From Ctenosaura bakeri (lineage: Eukaryota > Chordata > Lepidosauria > Squamata > Iguanidae), in assembly GCA_948474755.1 (NCBI GenBank), contig CAOLHI010001138.1:1-64000 (forward strand): a stretch of 64,000 nucleotides of DNA, read 5' to 3'. Both the position numbers and the translations under genes were made by a program. The notes beneath the pieces are model-generated. The model searched no databases, was not told the origin of the DNA, and saw only the letters and a list, made by a program, of their open reading frames with translations. Below, piece by piece: positions 1-11,243 of this stretch (position 1 is the first letter of the stretch; every line of letters starts with the position of its first letter).

Positions 1-83
1 GATTGAATTGATAAGGTATCCTCTACTTGGGACTAATCAGTAGGATCCAGACTTCTATCCTCTTAAACATGTATAATACTAGT

Positions 84-319
84 AAGAGTCAGCATGGTGT
101 AGTGGTTTGAGCATTAGACTTTGGGTCTGGAGACCAGGGTTCAAATACCCGCTCAGCAATGGAAATCCACTAGGTGACCATGCCTTCCTCTTAGCCTCAG
201 AGGAAGGCAAAGACAAACCCCCTTCTGAACAAATCTTTCTAGGAAAACTCAATCATAGGTTTGCTTTCAGGTTGTCACAAGTTGGAAATGACTCAAAGTC
301 ACACAACAACAGCAACAAC
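84..319 (+). mobile_element. Sauria-type tRNA-derived SINE with Bov-B-like tail
   Basis: The 5' part is tRNA-like: an A-box-like stretch around 'gtgtagtggtttgag' and a B-box-like 'ggttcaaatacc' about 45 bases later. The 3' part (accaagtgg-type bridge, 'cagaggaaggcaaagacaaac', then 'ttggaaatgactcaaagtcac' and an ACAACAAC tail) matches the Bov-B-derived end known from squamate SINEs. The element is bounded by the direct repeat ACTAGT at 78-83 and 320-325, which supports both ends. It would be moved by Bov-B LINE enzymes in trans. The open frame across it is meaningless. Confidence 0.85.
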
Positions 320-330
320 ACTAGTTGATC

Positions 331-1628
331 TACATACATTCTGGTTCAGGAATGGGGAATGTATGGTTATCCAGATGTAGTTTGACTGCAACACCCATCA
401 TTCCTCACTCTTGGTTATGCTTGCCAGGACTGTTAAGAGCCCTAGTCTAAGGACTTCAGGAGGACCACATGTCCCCACCCTCACTCTCCTCTGATAAAGC
501 TGGAAGTGCCAGGAATCCTGCCTCTTGTAGAAGTTTATCAGGCTTTACTCCTATGCAGACTCCCTCCTGCCAAACAAGCAGCGCTGTCAGTTATCTCACC
601 AGCAGCAGGACTTTGTGCATTTATCTGATAGCAAGTCTTGTTTACTTTCTGAGCCGAACTTTGCTATAGGTGCACAGGCTATAGATGTAGACAGAAACAG
701 TCAGTGTGAGAAAAATGTGCCAGAATTTCTAATGTAATGTCTGAAGTCTCTCCTCCTTCTATCTGTATTTAATATTATCTGCATGTCACTGCCCAACTTG
801 GGGATTTATTACTTCCTAATCATTTTAAAATGCAAAAGTCAATGTCCCTGAAGAATAACCCTGTGCCTATCCAGAACTAACTGTGTTTATATATTCCCAG
901 AAAATACTGAAGCTTCTATTTCCATTCAGACTGCACATTACTTTAAAGATATAGCTAGCAGCTCCCTTTCCCTTCCAACTCAACTCATAAAAGTAAGTGT
1001 GGGGATCTGATCTAGGATTCTAATGCTGGGATTAGGGGACTGTTACTTGTTGCCCAGATCCAACTGCACAGAGGAAAAAAAACCCAGTGGAACCCCTACA
1101 CCCCTTTAGTTGTGAGGGGAAGCTGGTGTACCTGAGATAAGAATCAGAATTTCTGTAGACTCTATTCATTTATCATGGCTGGTATTCTGTTCAGCACTTA
1201 CAATATTATAAGCTGGATTTATGACTTGCTAACTGTTGAGGATTCACATTTATGGTCATGAAGAACTGAAAGTGATGTCAAACTTCACAGCGTTGCAGTG
1301 CTCCAACCAAACCATTTCTGAGGCACTGGAGATCAGAGTACTGGGTAATGACATGTGAAGAGTGTTCATGGTTTGTGGTATGCCTTGGAGCAAGCAGTTG
1401 TTGCAGGACCCAAGAAGTGTCTCCAGCTGCTTGTTCTCAAAGTACCTCATGACTGAGAGTGTTATGGATATCATTTCTCAGTGCTCTAGTCTCTGGTACC
1501 TCAGAAACTCTTCAGCTGGGACTCTGATAGGCTGTGAAAGTAGGTTTGGGTGGGCATCATTAGTCATATCTATGAATAGAACTCTGTCTTTGTAGTTACA
1601 AAGATACTGATGAAGGAATCTAGTCTAG
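331..1628. other. Non-coding stretch, no gene seen
   Basis: AT-rich sequence with stops in all frames. I see no splice-flanked open frame, no RNA gene and no repeat I can name. Short open frames here (60-77 codons) have no recognisable domain. Confidence 0.6.
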
Positions 1629-1832
1629 GGCCATTTCCACACTATACTGTTATAGTGCTATTATTTCCCTTCCAACATCCTGTGGAATTCTGAGGTTTGT
1701 AGTTTACTGAGGCCAAACAGTTCTCTAGCTGAGAATGCTAAATGCTTCTCCTTTTAGACTGAAAACCCCAGGATTTCATAGGATGTTGAAAGTAGAATAA
1801 TAGCACTATAACAGTGTAGTACAGAAATGGCC
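1629..1832. mobile_element. Palindromic MITE, family A (GGCCATTTCC termini)
   Basis: Starts with GGCCATTTCCACAC and ends with the near reverse complement (GAAATGGCC). The inner halves also pair: 'gctattatttcccttccaacatcctgtgg' on the left against 'aggatgttgaaagtagaataatagc' on the right. Flanks are TAG and TAA, a 2 of 3 match to a 3-bp duplication. It has no coding capacity. At least seven other copies lie in this window. Confidence 0.85.
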
Positions 1833-2104
1833 TAAGTTTGTATCTTGCTCTCCACTCCTTGGAGAGTGAAGGTTCCCCTTTTCTTCTCCATTCAGTTGGA
1901 GCTGGGCAAAGAGTTAAATCCCCAAAAGTTAAAGCATGATTCTTCCTGGCCCTTCTCAATTTTATTCTCAGAAGAGCCCTGTGAGAGGCTGAGAAATAGT
2001 AACTTCCACCAAGTCACTTAATGAGGTTCATGGTTGAGTGAATCATTTTCTCCCTGACCTTAGTTCAACATACACATCACTAGGGAAGGTATGCTCCTCT
2101 AAGG

Positions 2105-2215
2105 CAATGTTTTGGACTTCAACTTCCCAAAGCTCTAGTCAGGATGGCTAGTGGTCAGAGATTGTAGGAGTTGATACCTGAAACATTTGGAAGGCCAAAG
2201 GTTTAGAAGTAGTGG
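2105..2215. mobile_element. Old palindromic DNA element remnant (wide-spread 'optimal TIR' type)
   Basis: Left 'ttttggacttcaacttcccaaagc' mirrors right 'tgtaggagttgatacctgaaacatttggaaggccaaagg'. It resembles a common reptile palindromic repeat containing 'gactacaactcccat...gatgggagttgtagtc'. Degenerate copy, boundaries approximate. Confidence 0.55.
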
Positions 2216-3393
2216 TCAAAGCAATGTCTTGAGATAGCATGGTTTATATTTCTGTTGTGAGCTAACAGGGAAGTTGTTGGGGAAGATAATCTTCAAATTT
2301 CTTTCCCTTTGCTCTGAAGCAAAGCACAGATTTCACGTTCATAATCTGGCGACACTGCAAAATACAAAATGTTGCTTGGTTCTTCTTACCAGAGGAAAAT
2401 AGCCAGAGGCTAGTAGAATTGAGGTACATTGATATGATGGATTCATCTTTTCTTCTCTTGCCTAAAAATACTTATTTAAATTCCAAGAGTGCCATTTGGA
2501 GGGAAATACAGCCCCATTAATGCTGTTCCTTCCTTAAGGGTGTGGAGTTAAATTTCTCCAAAAGGATTTGCAGCTGAAATCTCTGTACTCTTTCTAACAA
2601 GGCTCCATTGAAAATAAAAGCTTGTTGCTGCTCCTTGTGGAACCATCCACGTGTTGGATCTGTCAGTGGCTCTGTTTCTCAAAACATCTAGGTTTTTCCT
2701 CCCTTAGGTGTTTACCCAGAAAGCCTATTTAACATAATCAATACCGTAGCCACTGACAGACTCAGCTACTTCTCCTCAGGCAATGTGTACAGGCTGTCAT
2801 TCATTCAAAAGTATAAATGGTTGCATATAACAATTACTGAATGTGAGAGCACCTGATTACTAGATGCAGATGGGCAAAGTCGTTTATGGAGGAATTTGAG
2901 CACTAATGATGCATGCGGTGTAGCGAACTGAGAGAACTTGACAGTAGAGGCTTTCATAATTACAGAAAGAACTTGGAAAGCTATCTCCCTCCCCCTCTCC
3001 ATTTTAGATGGCTAATTAATTGGGGCCATAGAGAGTGTGCAGATCTGAAGCCAGGGCTCTTTCTTGGTTTGCACAGATATATATAAAAAAATCCATCGTG
3101 GCCAAATGTTTCATTCTGTTCTACTCCTATGATTTGCTTGAATGTATTATGCAAATGTTGTATAATGAGCAGCTTTTGCTAGAGAGACTGATTCCATTAT
3201 CCCACTCATCTGCTGACCTTTCAAGACAGCTTCAGCCATCCAGATTTCTCCCAGATTATATTGGGATGCAGTCATCCCAAGCATCTCCAACCACTGCCTC
3301 AAGCAGTGTGTGTATTTGTATGTGTTGGTGGTAAATGCAATTATGGGTTGGATCTGGACAATCACTCTTAGGGTAGACTTAGTGGGACTTAAA
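2216..3393. other. Non-coding stretch, no gene seen
   Basis: No gene, RNA or nameable repeat seen. The open frames at 2805-3002 and 3035-3334 lack domains and conserved splice context. Confidence 0.55.
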
Positions 3394-3495
3394 GAGAATC
3401 ATAGAATCATAGAGTTTGAAGTGACCACAAGGGCTGTTGAGTCCAACCCTCTGCCATGCAGGAATACACCATCAAAGCATTTTCAACAGATGGCA
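3394..3495 (-). mobile_element. CR1 LINE 3' end fragment
   Basis: Begins 'agaatcatagaatcatagag', which on the minus strand is the CR1 terminal repeat (ATTCTATG)n. It is followed by 'gagtccaaccctctgccatgcaggaa', the conserved CR1 3' UTR seen again at 53973. Strongly 5'-truncated, as usual for CR1. Confidence 0.85.
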
Positions 3496-4063
3496 AAATT
3501 AGTCATGATGAACATACATCCAGTTGATTTCAGTGGATTTACTCTAAGTATGGCTGCATCTTGATCCAACACTATAGCTGAAAGTATACATCATGCTTGC
3601 AGGGTGTAAGTCTATGGCCATGCAGTTACATGGTAGTAGTGCTATTCCACCCTCAAATACCAACACTGTGTAACCAATTATGTGTCTTCCAATGTGGTTG
3701 ATTATTATCCTGTTGTGCAATGGGGAGTGCACAGTGGCTGTTGCTGCAACTCTGGTCCATAAAGTGGTACAATAAGGGCAAAGATAAATAGTTAAGCATC
3801 ATCAAAGAATGTTCAAGTGCCTGGTTGGAATGCTGTTGGGTTCGTTCCAACTAGAGTGGACCTGTTCAGTCAATTGCAGAACTGGTGTGTCAACAGATAG
3901 GTAATCCAATTGATTCAATCGTTCTATGCTAATCAAGACTAACAACTGGATTTAAGCCAATGTGAAATTGTCAGGTTTGTGGAACTCTGCTTACACAGTC
4001 TGAATCTAAATACATTTGTTTCATAAGGCCCAAAAAGTACAACTGCATGTGTAAGGGAACTAA
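3496..4063. other. Non-coding; short old squamate repeat at its start
   Basis: About 3515-3575 ('tgatttcagtggatttactctaagtatggctgc') resembles an old interspersed repeat with the motif 'AATGGGACTTACTCT.AGTA' seen again near 35860 and 63210. Nothing else identified. Confidence 0.4.
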
Positions 4064-4481
4064 GGCCCTTTTCGCATGCTTTTTTTCTTGCGCAAGTGCC
4101 CCTTGAGTGTTGCGTGAATGGGAGCGTCGCTCCGTACGATGCACTCCCACTCGCACAACGCTCACGAGGCTAAAGCATTTTTTGATTTTCGGCTTTAAGC
4201 CAAAAATACTCCACGCTCATGCAATGCTTGCAGCGCTGTCGCACACTTACCTGTGTGCAGTGTGTTGGCAAGCCGGCCTGGTCGCACTTCCTTCCCCCAG
4301 CACTGCCTACAACTCCCAGACTGCGCTGCGGAAGGAAGGGGCAGGGCGCTAGCGCGACAGTCGTGGTAACAGGAAGCCGGATGCGGGAGGAAGAAGGGCT
4401 GTCTTGAGCTGCTTGTGTGAGTGGCTGCTCGTGCGAGCGCCGCTCCACACTGCCGCAACAAGGTACGGTGCGAAAAGGGCC
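4064..4481 (+). mobile_element. Non-autonomous DNA transposon, family B (GGCCCTTTTCGCA termini)
   Basis: Terminal inverted repeats GGCCCTTTTCGCA and TGCGAAAAGGGCC (the right terminus reads 'ggtgcgaaaagggcc') with identical flanking TAA on both sides (4061-4063 and 4482-4484). The interior is CpG-rich, unlike the flanks, with a small inverted repeat 'ggctttaagcc'. A second copy, in opposite orientation, lies at 58622-59064. TAA duplications would suit a PIF/Harbinger-type transposase, but no transposase is encoded, so the superfamily is inferred. Confidence 0.85.
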
Positions 4482-6158
4482 TAAGACACGTATATGGCAC
4501 CAAAACGATTCTGGGCTATCTCTCTTCCAGGGCTAAATCCCAATGACCATTTTGAATCTTTTCACAAGTTAGCAAATAGCAAAAGCCACTCAATTTTTAA
4601 TAAGTTCCCATTTTGCTTGTTCTGTGATTACATTTTTTGGTGAAAACCGATGACTTTTCCTTTGGCCCCATTGAAGAATATAATTTATACACCAAACATT
4701 TGTTCTTAATTTATTCATTCCAGTTAAAGACTCAAAAGTACCATCAAACTGATAAGATAATGTTATGCATTCTTTACACTTCAGCCTTCAACTTGAAATA
4801 TTACTGAGCTCCAGTGAGCATTGTGAGCCCTGAGTAGAATGTGTAATCATTGCAGGGGGATTTTAAAATTATCCAAGTGGATTGTAATGTTGTTCTTATG
4901 ATTGTTATTCATTTGGGTAAATTGTTGTTGCTTTGTTGTTTTTAGCAGGTTACTAATTAATGTGAGGACAATTTCCTCTGCCTTAAAAATTTGCCTGATC
5001 CTTGATTAATGAGTGCCCTCCAACAAAATGCTCTTTTGCTTACTTTGAGTTTTCCTTCTTTCTTTTTTAAAAAAGAATTCATGGTAGGTAAATTGCACTT
5101 TGTTTCCTCTACATCTGTCTTCATTATCTGTTTCTACTGTGAAAGCTAATGGGGTAACTGTTTGTCTGTATTATCCCCCCTCCTTTTAAAGAAGAGGAAA
5201 TTCTGGCTTCTGCTCTTCCTATTTCTGTTCTTTATTATCTTCAAGGCTTAAGATGGAAAAAACATTGCTTTGCCTTTAAATTACTTGTTGATCTACAGTC
5301 TTGTATATGAATTAACAGATAAACTTACTAGCCCCAAAGAAAATGTAGCAGCACCTTTCATGCATGTCATATGGAGATAATGGCTGAGAATGTATATCAG
5401 CTTAGCAGATGTGCCATGTTCTATCCCCTGTCCTTTCCATCCCAATCTTCCCATGCTGGAGTGCACCCCCATCGCCACTTCACAATCAGAGAAAGAAGTG
5501 CCCAGGTAGCATCAGGCTGTGGTTCCACATGCAGAAGGGAAGATTTCATTCTCCTGGATCTCCAGCATACTTATGTGCCCTTGCTAAAGATCCAGAAGAA
5601 TGATGGCTTTTCTCTTGTCCCAGCTCCCTGGGTGACCCTGTTTTTCCCAGACACTGATTGGTTTTGGGGGCACACTCTAATGTGGGAAATGTTTGATGTG
5701 CTAGAGGGTTGTTGTGGAAGGAGCTGCTAATCACTTCCTTCTGCAATAATCTAAAAAGCACATATGCAGGTGTAATGGGATGGCATATCTGCATATGTCA
5801 CTAACAGGATTCTAACCAATGGATGCTGATAGGAAGATCGGATGGATCACAGTAGCTCTGACACTGACCAATGCACATTTCCTTCCACATCTGAAATGAG
5901 ACTATGCATGGACATTTTACACATATGCCATTACAGAGTTCATAACTGCATGTAGCATTGCCTACATGTTTATATGATCTACAAGCTTTGTTGAATGGCC
6001 TTAAGTATGGAAATAAATATGCATAGATCAGGTTGATGCTTGACACAGTGCTTTTCTTTTCTCCTCTATGCATATTCATTATCTATATGTAGCTGAAAGG
6101 GATTACTATATATTTCTTGGAACTAGAGTGTTTCTGTTAATTGTGTTTCCTTGTCTTT
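4482..6158. other. Non-coding stretch, no gene seen
   Basis: AT-rich with pyrimidine runs near 5050-5220. The 119-codon frame at 5371-5730 has no recognisable domain and overlaps other open frames on both strands, so I do not call it a gene. Confidence 0.55.
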
Positions 6159-6352
6159 GGCCATTTCCATATCAGACTGTTATAGCGCTATTATTCCACT
6201 TTCAACATCCTGTGGAATTCTGGGATTTGTAGTTTACTGAGGTCAAAGAGCTCTCTGGCTGAGAATGCCCCTCCCTAAATGGCAAACCCTAGGATTCCAT
6301 AGGACATTGAAAGTGGAATAATTGCACTGTAACAGTCTAGTGCGGAATGGCC
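6159..6352. mobile_element. Palindromic MITE, family A
   Basis: GGCCATTTCC at the left, GGAATGGCC at the right, with mirrored inner segments ('ttccactttcaacatcctgtgg' and 'ccataggacattgaaagtgg'). Flanked by TTT on both sides (6156-6158, 6353-6355), consistent with a 3-bp target duplication, although a TTT match is weak evidence. Confidence 0.87.
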
Positions 6353-8634
6353 TTTGAGAGTGGATGCAACCACTGCCAGGGCCAGCAAAACCCAGCATAT
6401 GAACTCCTACAAATTTGTCTCTCCCTTTCCTACAAATAATAAAAATCATATAACATGATATTCCTGTTCATGGAAAAGATGTCATACTTTTGGGTGAGCT
6501 TCTTCTTCTGCATTATATGGCTCATCTGAGTGGGCTGTTTCCATGAAATGCTATTAGGTAACATGAAGCAGGGACCATCAGAAACACTATTTGGTGGGTA
6601 CTAGTTATCCAAATTGTCTTGAGACTAGGGGAATTAGATACATGACTGAAATGCTGTAAAGCTTCTCAGTGCTAGTAACATAATCTATTCAAGTAACAGA
6701 CATGAGATATGCAAAAAGGAAGACAAACCTGTAACTTTGATTACCCGTGCAATTGCATGCATGTTTACTCAGAAAAAGAAGGCCACAATTTTTAATGGGT
6801 CTTACTCCATTGTAAATGTGGATTGCAGACTTACATATGTTTAAAACAGCTATACGGTATGATTTTATGCTTGTTATTCAGAACTAAATTCCAGTGTGTT
6901 CATTGGGATGGATACTCTATTGGAAATAGATGGTAGTCTTAGGAATCACCAAATGAATACCCCGAGGATCCAGCATAGTGTTTGTTCACACTGGTGCTTA
7001 ATTTAAAAGAGAACTGAGGTGAGAATCAGCTTCACCATTTGTAAATGCTGAGAGCTGAGCCTCTGAAATGAAACAAAGTTTTTATTAAAACAGATGATAA
7101 GCCAGAATAACTGAAGCAGCAAATAAAAAGAGTGACTAGGAAAAGTATTGATTGTTGTATTGAAGTAAAGAAGAAAGAAAGAAAACTCTGCATAAAATGT
7201 GTTAACTTAGCAAAACAGATTAAGATGGAATGAAACAAATGGTTTACAGGCTACTAGCTCTAGTAGATCGTACCATTTGGGGAATTCAGGCTTCATAATA
7301 GCAATAGATTGAAAGCGAAGATTTGATTATTACTATTGATGTAGCATATCTTTTGGAAGAACAATTTGCAGCTGCTTCTTTTCATTCTTGGAGGAGTACT
7401 AGAAATCAGTTTATTAGTATTCCTATTTCGTAGATAGGAAGCTGAAGTTATTTGCCCATAGCCATCAAATGCACTTACAAGCGATTTGGAACCATGTCTC
7501 TGCCCTGTCCTTTCCCACTGGACCACTCACCCTAACTCATTGGTTTACTTTATTAGTTGTCAGCTGAGGCTGATGGGGTACAGCAAAGTGTATTGTGTGC
7601 CAGAAGCTAAGTCTCTGAAAACTAATCCTACTCTGGGAGTGTGGACACTGTTTCTGGGGTCATGATAGCAGTTTCCTGCTTCCAGTGGAATGGCTTCTTG
7701 GCTGTTAAGAGGTCTTGGTGTTATGGATGATGATTATCCCTTACTCAGAGGAAAACAGAAATGATCCCTTAGAAGGAACCCATTTCCTACAAGAGGAACT
7801 GATATCCTTTTTGCTGAGGATATGCCTCTGGTTTGGAGGAGGTTGAAGTTCCTAATAGTACCTACTTTTGATCTTAAGAAAAACAGAGTGATGTGTTGTT
7901 CTGGTTGTGTTGACCACATAGTAAATTGTCTACTTGGTCAAAGATTGTAGAGGGCATGCTCCATCTGGATAGGCTGGTAGATAGTGTTGGGGAGGAGTCA
8001 GTGGTCATTTTGCACAACAGCACCAGTGATGTGGGAAAATATAATTATGCCATGAGAGAAGTAATACTTAGGTTACTAGATAGGAAGCTGAAATCCAGAA
8101 CTTGCAAGGTATATGGTATATTCAGGCTTAGTTAGAGTGGCAGAGCTTAGGGGTCGGGGGAAATGATTGTGTTAAGGAGCAGAACTTTTGCTTTGTTAGG
8201 CATTGGGAAACTTGCTGGGATGAGATAAATTTGTATTAAAGAGCTCTACTTGAACTGGAATAGAACCAGGTCACTGATGCTTAATATTAAAGATCAAGAA
8301 GTCAACAGAGCAACTCTTGAACTGATCTTTGTGCTAGGGCTATAAAGGATACAAACACATTTTCTCATCTATGGGAGGGAAATCTTCACACACAATAACA
8401 TCCTCTAAAAAATGACAAACTAACATTATATTTTTCATGTCACAACTTTCTGTGAAAAAGTCATTTGTGTAGAAAACGTTGGGTTTTGCCCCCCCATGCA
8501 AAAATCTTTTTAAAAAATAAGAATAATGACTGGAATTCATGATTGCAGGCACACATACATAGCTGTTTGTATTCACAATCCCCTACATATTCAACAGTTT
8601 TGGGAATACATGGGAATTCTAAAAATCCCCCAAT
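6353..8634. other. Non-coding stretch; one short old repeat
   Basis: About 6765-6830 ('gtttactcagaaaaagaaggcc...gggtcttactcc') resembles the old 'TTACTTCTGAGTA' repeat in reverse. No gene or RNA recognised; a 69-codon frame at 7926-8135 has no domain. Confidence 0.45.
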
Positions 8635-8877
8635 CCTGTCTTATAAGGCAGCAGCTTCTGTGAGTGATGGGGGTCTGTTCTTCTATTGACTGAGATGCAA
8701 CAGACTGATGTTTCCATGCTTTTCCACCAGTGATCTCCAGCACAAGGAGGAATTATGACATGGAGTCACATCAGAGATTGCTTGTGGGAAATGTGTGGAA
8801 ACATCAGTCTGTTGCATCCCAAACAACAGGAGAACAGACCATGTCACACCAGTGGCTGATGCCTGGTATATCAAGGT
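8635..8877. repeat. Long hairpin / palindromic MITE, unclassified
   Basis: Arms 8672-8719 and 8793-8840 are close reverse complements: 'ggtctgttcttctattgac' pairs with 'caacaggagaacagacc', and 'gatgcaacagactgatg' with 'catcagtctgttgcatc'. Weaker pairing continues outward ('ggcagcagcttctg' with 'agtggctgatgcc') and inward to a centre near 8756. The whole unit would fold into a hairpin of about 240 bases. Its termini differ from family A. Confidence 0.75.
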
Positions 8878-11019
8878 TTAGGGTGGAGGTTTGGGCCAGG
8901 AGACACTACTTAGCTAAGTATACTTAAGCTGATCTAGAATCTTGGCCAATTTTTTTGCACAAACCAGGGTGGATTTTTTCCCCAAAGTCCCAAAATGCAA
9001 ATAACAAAAAACTGAAAAACACATGAAAATTCTCATAACGTAGCCCAGTAGGCCAACAGGGAGAAAAAGGAAAGAAATGTTTTGTTCTTGCATGCAAGAA
9101 TGAAATAAGTTATTTTCCTCATAACTCTTGAGAGGAAAGTCAAGATTGACTGGTAAGCATTCAGATCAGGATGAAGCATCTCCAAGGAATGAGAGTGAAA
9201 ATGTTCTTGATTATCCCAAGGGGGAGAGAGTAGACAATCAGTGAGTAGGCGGTGAGTACAGAGTAGAAGAAAGGGATATATGGGAAAAACACACATAACA
9301 TCACTGAAGTTTGGAGAGATACAAATCAGAAATGTTTGGTGACAGATGATTATGTGTTAATATCAGAAGCCCCCAAGTCAAGACAGAGAAGCTGAAATGT
9401 TTGGCTTGAAATGAAATCAGAGGTTTAGTGGGCACAATGGAAAACTTGTGAAAGGCAGAAAACCAGTGGGACAGAATTGTCTTTGCAAAATCAGTGGGGC
9501 AGAGTTACAGTATCTTTGTAGAAAGGATAGAGAAGGGAATATTGGGACAGTGACATTTTGTACTTCAAAGTCAAGGAAGTTTTGAAAGCGGACAGATTCT
9601 TCCTCGGAATCAATTTGAGAACAATAATAGTAATTTAGTTTTGGCTAGTGCTTACTAGTGAAACTAAGCACTAGTTACATTAATCCTCACTCTGATCACT
9701 GAACAGATAGATAGTTACTCTTTACTGCATTCCAGAAAGGTAATTCACTAAGTTAAATTTAACTCACCTTGAGACTTTTCTGTATGTATTCAAACATTCT
9801 GAATGTACTGGTGAGGGGAAGAGATCTGCCCCAAAATATACATGGGTTTTCTGAACAAAAATATGGTATTTCTGTGCACAATAATCCAACAGAACACTTT
9901 GACTTGTGAGAAGACAGTGAGAATAGTATGCAGAAATATTTTTCTCCTTTCTCTGGAAGAGAAACCTGTGAAATTATTTGTCCTTGCATGCAATACTACC
10001 TCACACCCAGCTTCTTTCTCTAATGCCTGAGAAGAGAAGCACTTCTTGCCTGCTCCTCCAGACTATCCCAGAACTCACTTCTGATGACTAGCCAGTATAT
10101 ATGCACTCTCTATGTTACTGTTTTGGGCAGTCAGCTTGGAATGGCAGCCCTCCATCACTCCTCCCCCTACCAAAACTGAACTCTCTCCCTCTTTCTCTTT
10201 TTATTGGTAGCAGCAGGAACAGCAATCTATAGACCTCCCCCCAGTCCACATCCCTCTTGTCTCCCTACCTGTCAGATTCTTTCTCTCTCTATCTCATTCA
10301 GGGCTGGGAAAAGCAGAAACCAGCAGGCCAACTTTTATTTTTATTTTTTAATATTTCCAACCAATAAGAGTCTTCAGTGCTATTCATGTTGTCAATGGAT
10401 CTCAACGTTCTTCCTTGGCTGAGTATTCTTTCTGTCTGCATTTTTTCCCCCTTGCTGTTGGCTACAGCATGAGGGAGAAACCCATGTAACCTTTCGCCTT
10501 TCTGTTGGCCATATTGAGGCAGCAAACAAACAGAGTAATGAATATCAAGCTGACTACCCATTCTCATCCCAGTGAAAAGTCATGAATCACAGCCATGGCT
10601 GAAATTCCATGCCAGCTTGGAATTACTGACTACAAAAGATAACTAGTAAACACAGTAACTTTTTTCTTTTTTCTTTTTCTTTTTTGCAGGGGTAAGGGAA
10701 CCACCAGCGACTTTCTAATTCTAGTATTGAGGCATATTGTCCAAGCCACTATCCAAAACTCATGAGATGATATTGAAATGGAGAATGAAATCAAGAAGAC
10801 ATCTAAAGAAGAAAGTTTTGTAGTAATGAATGGCTTCAGTTACCCTGGTACATACTAGGTAAATGCACATTTGGCCCTGCCCGAGAGTTAACATTTCTCA
10901 ATATCCTGAGCAATTCTGCCCTAATACAGTTGGCCATGGAACTGAAGAGAGGTGCTGCAATCTGTATTATCAACTGGCTCTTAGATGACTGTGCAGTAGT
11001 CATATGGTACTAGAAAGGG
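8878..11019. other. Non-coding stretch; isolated pyrimidine tract
   Basis: A long T/C tract ending in 'tttttgcag' at about 10660-10690 looks like a 3' splice site, but the bases after it soon meet stops and no partner exon is visible. No other feature recognised. Confidence 0.5.
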
Positions 11020-11243
11020 GGCTATTTTTGCACTATACAATTGTAGCATTATGATTCCACTTTAACTCCTATGGCAACCTCCTATGGAATCCTGGGATTT
11101 GTAGTTTATGGAAGAGTATTTAGAATTCTCAGCCAGAGACTTCTACTACCATACCATATTACAAACCACAAGATACTACAGGATGTTGCCTTGAGAGTTA
11201 AAGTAGAATCATAGTGCTATAACTATGTAGTTTAGAAGGGCCC
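11020..11243. mobile_element. Palindromic MITE, family A variant with longer arms
   Basis: Left 'gcattatgattccactttaactcctatggcaacctcctatgg' mirrors right 'aggatgttgccttgagagttaaagtagaatcatagtgct'. The right end reads AAGGGCCC; the left end is decayed. It shares the 'cctgggatttgtagttta' block with other copies. Confidence 0.8.

Noticed and set aside
91..170. Possible tRNA gene
   Set aside because: Box-like motifs belong to the head of a SINE whose tail and direct repeats are visible; the acceptor stem does not pair.
4107..4503. Several 60-102 codon frames on both strands
   Set aside because: They sit in the CpG-rich family B transposon and have no domains.
5371..5730. 119-codon plus-strand frame
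   Set aside because: No recognisable motif, no codon bias I can see, and equally long frames overlap on the other strand.
10660..10690. Long pyrimidine tract ending in GCAG, like a 3' splice site
   Set aside because: The following sequence has early stops and no matching 5' splice site or conserved exon is visible.
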